A stretch of DNA of 64,000 bases, taken from Floridanema evergladense (GTDB taxonomy: Bacteria > Cyanobacteriota > Cyanobacteriia > Cyanobacteriales > Aerosakkonemataceae). The stretch is taken from the NCBI RefSeq assembly GCF_041929205.1, contig NZ_JBHFNT010000035.1, one strand, 5' to 3'. The position numbers and the translations under genes are program-made. Below are positions 34,267 to 42,619 of the stretch, one piece after another; position 1 is the stretch's first letter; every line of letters begins with the position of its first letter. Below the pieces are notes generated by a model. That model did not search any database, was not told the DNA's origin, and saw only the letters and a program-made list of their open reading frames with translations.

Positions 34267-35220
34267 ATGAGAATTTTGGTCACAGGTGGAGCAGGATTTA
34301 TTGGTTCCCATCTTATCGATCGCTTAATGGCACAAGGTCATGAAGTATTGTGCTTAGATAATTTTTATACCGGACATAAACGTAACTTGCTGAAGTGGTT
34401 AGATCATCCGTATTTTGAACTGATTCGCCACGATGTTACTGAACCGATTCGTTTAGAAGTAGATCAAATTTATCACTTAGCTTGTCCGGCTTCGCCAGTA
34501 CATTATCAGTTCAATCCCATCAAGACAGTAAAAACAAATGTGATGGGAACAATTAATATGCTAGGTTTAGCCAAACGGGTGAAAGCAAGATTTCTTTTAG
34601 CTTCTACCTCAGAAGTATACGGCGATCCAGAAGTACATCCTCAAGTAGAAGAATACAGAGGAAATGTGAATCCGATCGGAATTCGTTCCTGTTACGACGA
34701 AGGTAAGCGAATTGCCGAAACATTAGCTTTTGACTATCACCGGGAAAACGATGTAGACATTCGGGTAGCACGGATTTTCAACACTTACGGCCCCAGAATG
34801 CTAGAAAATGATGGTCGGGTAGTGAGTAACTTTATAGTTCAGGCTTTGCGAGGAATTCCTTTAACAGTTTACGGTACTGGTTCGCAAACCCGGAGTTTCT
34901 GCTACGCCTCTGACTTAGTAGAGGGACTGATGCGACTAATGAATGGAGACTATATCGGTCCTGTAAACTTGGGAAATCCAGATGAATATACTATTTTAGA
35001 ACTGGCACAAAAAATTCAGCAGATGGTTAACCCGGATGCAGATATTAAGTACGAACCTCTGCCACAGGACGATCCTAGACAAAGAAAACCGGATATTACT
35101 AAAGCTAAAAGTTGGTTAGGATGGCAACCTACTATACCGCTGCAAGAAGGTTTGAAGTTAACCATAGAAGACTTTCGCGATCGCATCTACAATTCTCCAG
35201 CCTCAGTAGTAAGTAAATAA
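34267..35220 (+). CDS. UDP-glucuronate decarboxylase (UDP-xylose synthase)
   Basis: 317 residues, extended short-chain dehydrogenase. Rossmann motif GGAGFIG (7-13), catalytic Ser in ASTSEVYGDPEVHPQ and Tyr143/Lys147 in SCYDEGKR. RIFNTYGPRM and SQTRSFCYASDLVEG are typical for UXS. It converts UDP-glucuronate to UDP-xylose with bound NAD+, supplying pentose for surface glycans. It is 181 bp before the UDP-glucose dehydrogenase gene, which makes its substrate, so the two form one pathway. Confidence 0.92.
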   Translation: MRILVTGGAGFIGSHLIDRLMAQGHEVLCLDNFYTGHKRNLLKWLDHPYFELIRHDVTEPIRLEVDQIYHLACPASPVHYQFNPIKTVKTNVMGTINMLGLAKRVKARFLLASTSEVYGDPEVHPQVEEYRGNVNPIGIRSCYDEGKRIAETLAFDYHRENDVDIRVARIFNTYGPRMLENDGRVVSNFIVQALRGIPLTVYGTGSQTRSFCYASDLVEGLMRLMNGDYIGPVNLGNPDEYTILELAQKIQQMVNPDADIKYEPLPQDDPRQRKPDITKAKSWLGWQPTIPLQEGLKLTIEDFRDRIYNSPASVVSK

Positions 35221-35401
35221 ATTTTGGCGACGATAGCGATCGGATTTGGTGGTCTGGGTACTATAAATAAGCCCTAATGTTAACGATTCCCACCAGATAT
35301 CGAAATAGCTTAATCGCCATCAAAAAATCTAGAGGTTGGCTGAATAATTTGACAGAAGGCTGATAATTTAATCTGTAAAACTTGTTAGAGGATTACGTAA
35401 T

Positions 35402-36793
35402 ATGCGGGTTTGTGTAATTGGTACCGGATACGTCGGTTTAGTGACAGGCGTTTGTTTGGCACATATCGGACATGATGTAATCTGCATCGATAACAATGAA
35501 GAAAAAGTTAAGTTAATGAAGTCGGGACAGTCGCCAATTTTTGAACCGGGACTGTCTGAATTAATGCAAGCTGCGGCTAAAGATGGAAGATTAGAATTTT
35601 CTTCCGACTTAGCTGCTGGTGTTAATCATGGTGAAATTTTATTTATTGCAGTTGGTACTCCGCCTCTACCTACGGGTGAAAGTGACACTCGTTATGTAGA
35701 AGCAGTAGCTAGAGGAATTGGCGCTAATCTTAATGATGGCTACAAAGTAATTGTGAATAAATCTACCGTACCGATCGGTTCCGGTGACTGGGTGCGGATG
35801 ATTGTCATGGATGGGATTAAAGAACGGCAAAAAGTACTCGTAGGTGCTGGTGGCGTTGTCAGCGATGAAGAAGTAGAAAAGATTGCAGCAGAATTTGATG
35901 TTGTAAGTAACCCAGAATTTTTGCGGGAAGGTTCGGCGGTTTATGATACATTTAATCCCGATCGGATTGTCTTAGGCAGCAATAGCGAAAAAGCATTATC
36001 GATGATGGAAGCGCTATATACTCCGATTACACAGCGGAAGTATGCCGAAGATCCATCTTTACCACCAGTACCAGTGGTGAAAACGGATATCAACTCAGCA
36101 GAGATGATTAAGTATGCGGCGAACGCTTTCTTAGCAACTAAAATCAGCTTTATTAACGAAGTAGCAAATATTTGCGATCGCGTTGGTGCTGATGTTACCC
36201 AAGTTGCCAGAGGTATTGGTTTAGATTCTCGCATTGGCAGCAAATTCCTCCAAGCGGGAATTGGTTGGGGTGGTTCTTGCTTCCCGAAAGATGTTTCCGC
36301 TTTAATTCACACTGCTGATGATTATGGTTATGAAGCACATTTGTTAAAAGCTGCTGTAAGTGTTAACCAACGTCAGCGTTTAATTGCTGTAGAAAAATTA
36401 CAGCAAGAATTAAAAATTCTCAAAGGTAAAACTGTTGGTTTGTTAGGTTTAACTTTCAAACCTGATACTGATGATATGCGCGATGCACCTGCATTGAATA
36501 TCATCGAACAATTAAACCGCTTGGGAACAAAAGTTAAAGCTTACGATCCTTTGGTTTCTCAAACAGGTTTGCGTCACGGTTTAACTGGTGTAATTGTGGA
36601 AACCGATCCCGAACGGTTAGCTGATGGTTGTGATGCTTTAGTTTTGGTGACTGATTGGGCACAATTCCTGACTTTAGATTACGCTAAAATGGCTAAATTG
36701 ATGCACTCTCCAATCCTTATTGATGGACGGAATTTCCTCGATCGTAAAGCAATAGAAGCTGGTGGTTTCCGTTATGTAGGTGTTGGCAGATAA
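35402..36793 (+). CDS. ugd: UDP-glucose 6-dehydrogenase
   Basis: 463 residues. Oxidises UDP-glucose to UDP-glucuronate with 2 NAD+. The N-terminal NAD domain begins with GTGYVGLVTG (7-16). SNPEFLREGSAVYD and KYAANAFLATKISFINE are the middle motifs, and the catalytic Cys293 is in GWGGSCFPKD. The C-terminal domain has GLTFKPDTDDMRDAPAL. Together with the UXS gene upstream it feeds acidic and pentose sugars to polysaccharides, probably including the locus at 42.6-54.2 kb. Start ATG at 35402. Confidence 0.96.
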   Translation: MRVCVIGTGYVGLVTGVCLAHIGHDVICIDNNEEKVKLMKSGQSPIFEPGLSELMQAAAKDGRLEFSSDLAAGVNHGEILFIAVGTPPLPTGESDTRYVEAVARGIGANLNDGYKVIVNKSTVPIGSGDWVRMIVMDGIKERQKVLVGAGGVVSDEEVEKIAAEFDVVSNPEFLREGSAVYDTFNPDRIVLGSNSEKALSMMEALYTPITQRKYAEDPSLPPVPVVKTDINSAEMIKYAANAFLATKISFINEVANICDRVGADVTQVARGIGLDSRIGSKFLQAGIGWGGSCFPKDVSALIHTADDYGYEAHLLKAAVSVNQRQRLIAVEKLQQELKILKGKTVGLLGLTFKPDTDDMRDAPALNIIEQLNRLGTKVKAYDPLVSQTGLRHGLTGVIVETDPERLADGCDALVLVTDWAQFLTLDYAKMAKLMHSPILIDGRNFLDRKAIEAGGFRYVGVGR

Positions 36794-36823
36794 TATTTTG
36801 TTACTCAACTAAAAATTCTTCTC

Positions 36824-36864
36824 AAATCCGAACTGTAAACTAATATCGCAGTTCGGATTTTTTA
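36824..36864 (+). terminator. Terminator after ugd
   Basis: AAATCCGAACTG and CAGTTCGGATTT form a 12-bp perfect stem with a 13-nt loop, followed by TTT. Both ends are AT-rich, so it may serve both strands with the convergent KirBac gene. Confidence 0.8.
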
Positions 36865-36937
36865 TTAACTGCTTGTAGTAGCGACTTTAGCTTTTATTAG
36901 AATACGTTATTATTAGCAATCCTCCTAATAATGTGGC

Positions 36938-37840
36938 TTACAACGAACTTTTGGTTTCTACAGGAATTACATCATGAAAACGAGTATAGTCAACTAATCT
37001 TGTGCCATCAGGCATGGTAACTAAAATATCAACAAAATGCTGATTCCAGAAAATTTCTTCAGCTAAATATGAGTGGCGAGTGTGAATTGTTTGGGCTACT
37101 GTTTCATCCATTCCGGTGAGAATAACGATGATTTCCATGTTGGAATGATGCAGAGATTCTTCGGTTTCGCCATACAAAGGACTAGTTTCATCAATGACGT
37201 GCATTCCTGTCCAAGTTAGGACGAAAAGAGGTGATTTTTTACGGACTAATTTTAAGTCATAAAATCGCCGCATTATAGAACCTTCGATACTCACTTCGTC
37301 GCGCACTAAACTAACGTGCATTTCGGCTTCAAAAATTTGGTTGTGTCGTTCATTTGCAGCGCGAAACATTAGGGTTAATTTACCATTGTAGTTGGTAACT
37401 ATTGCTACTTTACTGAACAAAACTTTAGCAGTAGGACGCGAAAAGCGGGCGAACATTAACCCGGTTCCCATTGCTAAACCCATTAAACCAACTAATGCTT
37501 CGATCGCCACTACCAAATTCGCATAGTCAGTTTTGGGAAACATCGCCCCATAACCAATAGAAGCCATTGTTTGCACGCTGAAGAAAAAAGCATCAGCAAA
37601 AGAACCCGGACGAGCATTTTCGATACAATCTCCTCCGGCTAAATATGCTAAAGCAAATAAAGCATTAGCGATCGTATACGTGATGATAATTACAATGACA
37701 AATTTACTCCAAGAAAGAGTCAGTAACCAATGGTAAGTATCGCGCCAATGGGAGTGGGATGAACCTTTACGCAGGATTTTCATACTGCGATCGCGATTCA
37801 CAACATGAGGTAATTTATGAGGACGGTGAATTTTAGTCAT
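36938..37840 (-). CDS. KirBac-type inward-rectifier potassium channel
   Basis: 300 residues. Two transmembrane helices (about 45-68 and 108-132) flank the pore helix and filter TMASIGYGAMFP, where Ser94-Ile-Gly-Tyr-Gly98 replaces the usual T-x-G-Y-G start by Ser. A slide-helix region (HWRDTYHWLLTLSW) and the C-terminal immunoglobulin-like Kir domain (NGKLTLMFRAANERHNQIFEA and beyond) are present. It conducts K+ across the plasma membrane; gating ligand unknown. Start ATG at 37840. An internal ATG at codon 20 could also serve. Confidence 0.9.
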   Translation of the reverse strand: MTKIHRPHKLPHVVNRDRSMKILRKGSSHSHWRDTYHWLLTLSWSKFVIVIIITYTIANALFALAYLAGGDCIENARPGSFADAFFFSVQTMASIGYGAMFPKTDYANLVVAIEALVGLMGLAMGTGLMFARFSRPTAKVLFSKVAIVTNYNGKLTLMFRAANERHNQIFEAEMHVSLVRDEVSIEGSIMRRFYDLKLVRKKSPLFVLTWTGMHVIDETSPLYGETEESLHHSNMEIIVILTGMDETVAQTIHTRHSYLAEEIFWNQHFVDILVTMPDGTRLVDYTRFHDVIPVETKSSL

Positions 37841-37900
37841 CAGTGTGGCTGATAGTTAAAAATTATTCTACTATTTGTCTAAGTTTTCGTTCATAATTTT

Positions 37901-38269
37901 ATGTCTGTACTATTTCAGTTATTGCTGATCGGTTTAGCCGCAGGTGTGGCTGGTGGGATGTTTGGCATTGGTGGTGGTGCAATCATGGTACCTGCAATGG
38001 TGTTATTAATGGGGATGGATCAGAAATTTGCTACTGGTACATCTATTGCAGCACAAATTTTACCGATCGGGATTTTAGGTGCGATCGTCTATTACCGCAA
38101 CGGCAACTTAAATATTAAACACGCAATATTAATTGCTGCTGGATTAGTAATTGGTAATTTTTTTGGGGCAATATTTGCCAATCAACCATTTATCAGTAGT
38201 GCCTTCATGAAAAAACTTTACGGCATCTTTTTGTTACTAATAGGTTTTCGGTATTTGTTTTATCGGTAA
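37901..38269 (+). CDS. Half-size TSUP (TauE/SafE) transporter
   Basis: 122 residues with about four hydrophobic helices. GLAAGVAGGMFGIGGGAIMV near the N-terminus and TGTSIAAQILPIGILGA are the first-half signature of TauE/SafE sulfite/sulfoacetate exporters. Full-length members have two such halves; the short form is common in cyanobacteria and presumably dimerises. Substrate may be a sulfur oxyanion or other organic anion. It is divergent from the KirBac gene with a 60-bp spacer. Confidence 0.85.
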   Translation: MSVLFQLLLIGLAAGVAGGMFGIGGGAIMVPAMVLLMGMDQKFATGTSIAAQILPIGILGAIVYYRNGNLNIKHAILIAAGLVIGNFFGAIFANQPFISSAFMKKLYGIFLLLIGFRYLFYR

Positions 38270-38275
38270 ATCTTC

Positions 38276-38330
38276 GTATGTTGTTGCGCTTCAGCGCTAC
38301 TGGTAAGAGCGCTAAAGCGCAACAACGTAC
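38276..38330. repeat. GTTGTTGCGCTTYAGCGCT palindrome, copy B
   Basis: Arms GTATGTTGTTGCGCTTCAGCGCT (38276-38298) and its near complement (38308-38330) around a 9-nt loop. It starts 7 bp after the TSUP stop. The ATG of the next open frame lies inside its left arm. Confidence 0.8.
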
Positions 38331-38505
38331 CTATAATTTAGATGCGATCGTGACTACAGGCAGAATTCCCGATGAAATTCCTACCAATTTACAAGAGCAA
38401 CTCCTTCTAGAAGATGCCAGTATCCCAAAACAGCACCTAAAGACTTTTAGAAAGTATCATTATGAAAATTCGTTGTATCGCCAATACGGGAGATTATCTT
38501 CCTGA
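38278..38505 (+). CDS. Doubtful 75-residue ORF starting inside a repeat
   Basis: The first 17 residues are translated from the copy B palindrome. The rest (YNLDAIVTTGRIPDEIPTN then LQEQLLLEDASIPKQHLKTF) is unlike the repeat and could be the 3' end of an older gene whose head was lost. No ribosome site is visible and it overlaps the next ORF by 44 bp. Not recognised. Confidence 0.25.
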   Translation: MLLRFSATGKSAKAQQRTYNLDAIVTTGRIPDEIPTNLQEQLLLEDASIPKQHLKTFRKYHYENSLYRQYGRLSS

Positions 38506-38920
38506 AAATTACCTCTCTCCTCAACAAGGGTACACAAAACAATTGAAGTTTCCTTTAACAATTGGTAAAGAATATATCGTTTATGCTTTCTCTGTTAAAG
38601 AAGGACAAATTTGGTATTACATCTGCGAAGATAATTATATGTATTATCCCATGCGGAGTCCTGCACCATTATTTGAAGTTGTTGATAATAGAATGTCTGC
38701 CAATTGGAGGTTGCAACTTTCTGCCAACGGTTTGTTAGAAGTGGCATTTGAACAGTGGTTTTCCGACCCTTATTTTTACGATAAACTAACCGATCGAGAA
38801 GAAAGAGAAATTCTAATTTTCGAGAAAGTCAAAGAATTGATGGATACAGAAGCTTTATCCCCTGCACCAGTACCAAACGTTATTGAATCTGCTGTTTTGA
38901 CAGCGAATATTTCAAGTTAA
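38462..38920 (+). CDS. Hypothetical protein, 152 residues
   Basis: Starts at ATG 38462 (MKIRCIANTGDYLPENYLSP). The N-terminal half has an SH3-like beta pattern: LKFPLTIGKEYIVYAFSV, then GQIWYYICEDNYMYYPMRSP. The C-terminal half is acidic and helical (LTDREEREILIFEKVKELMD). The pattern of short strands with a conserved Tyr-Tyr is seen in several polymorphic-toxin immunity-like and unannotated cyanobacterial proteins. I do not recognise a function. It lies in the small accessory island between TSUP and the RTX gene. Confidence 0.6.
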   Translation: MKIRCIANTGDYLPENYLSPQQGYTKQLKFPLTIGKEYIVYAFSVKEGQIWYYICEDNYMYYPMRSPAPLFEVVDNRMSANWRLQLSANGLLEVAFEQWFSDPYFYDKLTDREEREILIFEKVKELMDTEALSPAPVPNVIESAVLTANISS

Positions 38921-39055
38921 AACTGGAATTTATAAACCCATACTAAATCCCATAAATAGTACTCCTATTTAAGAGCTATAGATAATAAAGACAATGCTAA
39001 ACTAATATTAATTAATTTAATTGGACTTAAGTAAGATTTCTGGAGCAAAAAAGCC

Positions 39056-39748
39056 ATGAACGCTCCTACACATAACAGCCACATTACTCTCCCGCCTTTA
39101 GAAAATGGAGATTTGCTTTCTCGCGCAGAATTCGAGCGGCGTTATACAGCTATGCCTCACCTCAAAAAAGCCGAACTGATTGAAGGAATTGTTTACATAG
39201 CATCGCCTTTACGGTTTGAACCCCACGCCGAACCTCATGCTAATTTAATCGGCTGGCTCTGGAATTACAAAATAGCAACGCCAGGGCTACGTTTGGGTGA
39301 TAATCCAACTGTAAGGCTCGATACCGATAACGAACCCCAACCTGATGCCGTGCTGCTTATTGATGCCTCTTATGGGGGTCAAAGTCGTTTTGATGAGGAA
39401 GGCTATATTGAAGGCGCACCAGAATTTGTTGCCGAAATTACTGCCAGTACCGCTTCAATTGACCTTCGGGATAAAAAACGAGTCTATCGTCGCAATGGAG
39501 TGAAAGAATATCTCGTGTGGCAAGTGATGGAGAAGCGCTTCGATTGGTTTTCTTTGCAGAATGGAGAATACATTTCTGTTACACCTGATGTTGCAGGAAT
39601 TATCCGCAGCCAAGTTTTTCCGGGACTGTGGTTGGCAGTTTCAGCACTTTTGGGAGGAGATATGCTTCAAGTAATTGCTACTTTGCAAAATGGCTTGGCT
39701 AGTAACGAATATCAACAGTTTTTACAGCAGTTACTTGATAACCAATGA
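39056..39748 (+). CDS. Uma2 family putative endonuclease (DUF820)
   Basis: 230 residues. PD-(D/E)xK-like pattern: PQPDAVLLID with the first acidic residue, then EFVAEITASTASIDLRDKKRVYRRNGVKEYLVW with Glu and Lys of the active site. Uma2 proteins are multiplied in cyanobacterial genomes and their biological role is unclear. It lies 16 bp upstream of the DUF433/DUF5615 pair, in the same direction. Start ATG at 39056 after GGAGCAAAAAAGCC. Confidence 0.85.
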   Translation: MNAPTHNSHITLPPLENGDLLSRAEFERRYTAMPHLKKAELIEGIVYIASPLRFEPHAEPHANLIGWLWNYKIATPGLRLGDNPTVRLDTDNEPQPDAVLLIDASYGGQSRFDEEGYIEGAPEFVAEITASTASIDLRDKKRVYRRNGVKEYLVWQVMEKRFDWFSLQNGEYISVTPDVAGIIRSQVFPGLWLAVSALLGGDMLQVIATLQNGLASNEYQQFLQQLLDNQ

Positions 39749-39764
39749 CAAATAAACAAAATTT

Positions 39765-40088
39765 ATGCAGCTAGAAGACTACTTTAATTTTTTAGCCCCC
39801 GATGACATTCGTTTAAAAGGTACGCGAGTCGGCATCGAAACTATTTTATATGAATATATCTACCGCGCCCGTACCCCAGAAGAAATCGCTCAAATCTACC
39901 CCACTGTGACTTTAGAACAAGTTTATGCCACAATTCTCTATTACCATCACGAAAAAGAAAAAGTCAGTCAATACATCTCTGAATGGCTAGAGTGGAGTCA
40001 TCAAATGCGAGAAGAACAACGGAAAAATCCTCACCCTGGAGTTAAGAGATTGATGGAAATCAAAGCTGCCCAAAAAGCCCAAGAATAA
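39765..40088 (+). CDS. DUF433 family putative antitoxin
   Basis: 107 residues. The DUF433 core reads IRLKGTRVGIETILYEYIYR then ARTPEEIAQIYPTVTLEQVYATILYYH, a winged-helix-like DNA-binding fold in which the GTRV/I turn is typical. The C-terminal tail is charged and may bind the partner. It is 2 bp upstream of the DUF5615 gene, the usual antitoxin-first order. Confidence 0.8.
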   Translation: MQLEDYFNFLAPDDIRLKGTRVGIETILYEYIYRARTPEEIAQIYPTVTLEQVYATILYYHHEKEKVSQYISEWLEWSHQMREEQRKNPHPGVKRLMEIKAAQKAQE

Positions 40089-40090
40089 AG

Positions 40091-40453
40091 ATGGCAATTC
40101 AATATCTCATTGATGAAAATGTTAACCCTCTTTATCCTCAACAACTCCGTCGCCGTGAACCCGAAATAGTGATTCAAGTCGTAGGAGAACCCGCCACATC
40201 CCCAAAAGGCACTTTAGATCCAGAAATATTAATTTGGTGCGAAACATATAAATTTATTCTTGTCACTAACAACCGCCGTTCCATGCCCGTTCACCTCGCA
40301 GATCATCTCGCCGAAAATCGTCATATTCCAGGTATTTTCATCCTGAATCCAGATATAGGTATTGGCGAAACTATAGAAGAATTAATTACTATTACTAAAT
40401 ACTCCTTTGAAGACGAATATCAAGATCGAATTACCTTTCTGCCCATTCCTTAA
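40091..40453 (+). CDS. DUF5615 family PIN-like putative toxin
   Basis: 120 residues, PIN-like fold: IQYLIDENVNPLYPQQLR gives the first acidic residue, DPEILIWCETYKFILVTNNR the second strand, and GIFILNPDIGIGETIEELI follows. These proteins are predicted RNases paired with DUF433. The 2-bp gap from the DUF433 stop (TAA) to its ATG indicates coupled translation. Activity not proven by sequence. Confidence 0.8.
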   Translation: MAIQYLIDENVNPLYPQQLRRREPEIVIQVVGEPATSPKGTLDPEILIWCETYKFILVTNNRRSMPVHLADHLAENRHIPGIFILNPDIGIGETIEELITITKYSFEDEYQDRITFLPIP

Positions 40454-40480
40454 TCCCTCTTAATCCTTCATCAACTAAAC

Positions 40481-40505
40481 AAAAAACCCGCCTTTTTAGA
40501 CGGGT
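40481..40505 (-). terminator. Terminator of the RTX gene
   Basis: On the minus strand ACCCGTC pairs with GGCGGGT-type arm (one G-U) around a short A-rich loop and runs into TTTTTT. It is about 45 bp after the RTX stop and lies between converging genes. Confidence 0.7.
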
Positions 40506-40551
40506 AATAAAGCTGCTAAATTGTAGCAAGCTTAATTTGTTTTACAACTTT

Positions 40552-42174
40552 TTACACAATTAAGAAGTCTGTAGAAGACAGGCTGGTTAGACCAGGTTGT
40601 AAGAAGAGGAACTGAACCGCTCTATCGTTGCCGCCACTAGTAGCTGCAGCATCTGCATTGTACCAGAGAGAACCATCAGCAGTGTTATATACCAATATGC
40701 CCGATGATTGATCGGCAATAACTGATACGTTACTGGTGACATTGATTACTGCTACACCAGGTACCTGATCTGTGGCTAACGTTTGGAATAAAGCTTCACC
40801 AGCAGGTAAACCAAATCCAGTAAAACGAGTACCTTTACCATCCAGGACAATCCTATCTGTTCCTGGTAGGAAATCTGTGATTGTATCGATGCCACCAAGC
40901 TTACCATTAAGCTCACTAGCATTTGCAGCATTAGCGATCGAACTTATACCATCAGCATTACTAAAAAATGCAGAAGTAACAAAAGTACCACCAACAAAAA
41001 TGAAGAAGTCAGCGCCATCACCGCCAGTCAAGCTATCAGAACCTGTCCAACCTTGGAGAGAGTCATTACCTGCTCCACCAATTAGGGTATCATCACCATT
41101 TCCACCCAGGAAGCTGTCATTACCTTTTCCACCGATCATAGAGTCTCTGCCGTCTGCACCGGAAACAGTACTGCCGCCTCCGCCAGCAACAATTGTATCG
41201 TCGCCGCTTTTTGCATTAATTAAGTCAGCACCAGTGGTAGTATCCAGTCCTGGTATCGAATCAGCTCCACCAATAAGAACTTCTGCCTGATCGGTACCTA
41301 CAAGGTTGTCAGCACCAGCACCACCAACAAGGGTGTCAAAAATATTACCGGGGCCAGTACTTGCTACTAAGGAGTCATTACCTTTATCACCATATAGCAA
41401 GGCTCCACCGTTTTTTCCTAACAGGGTATCGTTACCTTGACCACCGTAGAGGGTTGCACCTGTACCTGAAGTTACAGTATCAGCGAAACGGAGAACATCA
41501 TCTCCCTGGTTCCCGTACATCAGTTTGACACCACCAAAGGCAACGAGGCTATCATTGCCACCACCACCATAAGCGGTATCGTTACCAAAAGCCCAGATGG
41601 TGTCATTACCTACGGTAAGTGAGTCGAAGTCAGTTCTATCTCCATACAACTTGGAACCGCCAGTACCAGCACCCATAATGACATCATCACCACCATCACC
41701 AGCTAAGGTAGCATTCGGGGCACCACTACTGATTGCCATTAGCGTGTCATTATCTTTACCACCAAAAGCTGCACTGCTTGGGGCAACTATTAGTGTGTCG
41801 CTGCCCAGTCCCCCGTAAAGGGTATCAGCAAAAACAGAGAATAAAGAATCGTTGTATGTTACGCCTGATACGCTCGGGTTTCCTCCATCTCCAAATAAGA
41901 CGCTGCTACTTACGCTTCTCAATGTATCGTTGCCTTGTCCCCCGAAGAGGGTAACTCCCGTACCAGCACCTGTTAGAACATCATTACCTTGGTTGCCATT
42001 AGCTATAGAGTTATTGCTAACGGTCAGGACATCGTTCCCCTCATTACCAAATACGAAAGTTCCATTTGGGGCTGTAATAGTATCATTTCCCGTCAGACCA
42101 TATACTGTATCATCGGGGGCTATAGCCGGAGGGGGGGCTTGATCGTTTCCAGATGTTAATGTAATTAATGCCAT
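40552..42174 (-). CDS. RTX-type calcium-binding secreted protein
   Basis: 540 residues with many degenerate GGxGxDxLx nonapeptides (for example GLTGNDTI, GNEGNDVL, GGQGNDTL, GGNGDDTLIGGAGNDSL). Such repeats form parallel beta-rolls that fold in millimolar external Ca2+. There is no N-terminal signal peptide; secretion would use a type I (ABC) exporter recognising the C-terminal region after about residue 410, which is non-repetitive (DTITDFLPGTDRIVLDGKGT). No catalytic domain is visible, so an S-layer, adhesion or motility surface role is possible. Its long antisense open frames are artefacts of the repeat. Confidence 0.88.
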   Translation of the reverse strand: MALITLTSGNDQAPPPAIAPDDTVYGLTGNDTITAPNGTFVFGNEGNDVLTVSNNSIANGNQGNDVLTGAGTGVTLFGGQGNDTLRSVSSSVLFGDGGNPSVSGVTYNDSLFSVFADTLYGGLGSDTLIVAPSSAAFGGKDNDTLMAISSGAPNATLAGDGGDDVIMGAGTGGSKLYGDRTDFDSLTVGNDTIWAFGNDTAYGGGGNDSLVAFGGVKLMYGNQGDDVLRFADTVTSGTGATLYGGQGNDTLLGKNGGALLYGDKGNDSLVASTGPGNIFDTLVGGAGADNLVGTDQAEVLIGGADSIPGLDTTTGADLINAKSGDDTIVAGGGGSTVSGADGRDSMIGGKGNDSFLGGNGDDTLIGGAGNDSLQGWTGSDSLTGGDGADFFIFVGGTFVTSAFFSNADGISSIANAANASELNGKLGGIDTITDFLPGTDRIVLDGKGTRFTGFGLPAGEALFQTLATDQVPGVAVINVTSNVSVIADQSSGILVYNTADGSLWYNADAAATSGGNDRAVQFLFLQPGLTSLSSTDFLIV

Positions 42175-42619
42175 CTAAACTTCACTCCTCATTCCAAAAA
42201 ACTGTACCAAGCATTTATTAGAGATAATACTCAGATTTGCTGCATTTTGGGTTAATTCATTTGTACACCCTAATACGTTCCCTGGTTGTATCTCCTTTGC
42301 CTTCAGTAGTATAACTTGCACAATAATTTTCTCCAATTACCTAAACAGTGAATTTGTTAATGGTTTCTTAACGGTCTTTACTACCATTTGACCATCTCAC
42401 CATTTATATAGTTCCCCAGCTTGAAGGTAAATATTACACTTCCTGCCAAGAAATTGAATGTTCCTAACGATATTTCTGTAAATTACCAGAATTTGGGCTT
42501 CTGGAGGTAATCCTGTTGTATGCTTTAATGCAGTATAAGGCTTCTACACAAGTAGATTGGTAGTTGATAGTTTAGTAGTCAGTGGAGGAAGAGTAAAGTA
42601 ATTTACTTTCCTTCTGGTG
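42175..42619. other. Intergenic region, no gene seen
   Basis: 445 bp of AT-rich sequence upstream of the RTX gene and downstream of the glycosyltransferase cluster. I see no gene, palindrome of note or recognised repeat. Confidence 0.5.

Noticed and set aside
40772..42142. Several plus-strand open frames antisense to the RTX gene
   Set aside because: They arise from the codon periodicity of the Gly/Asp repeats and have no recognisable domains.
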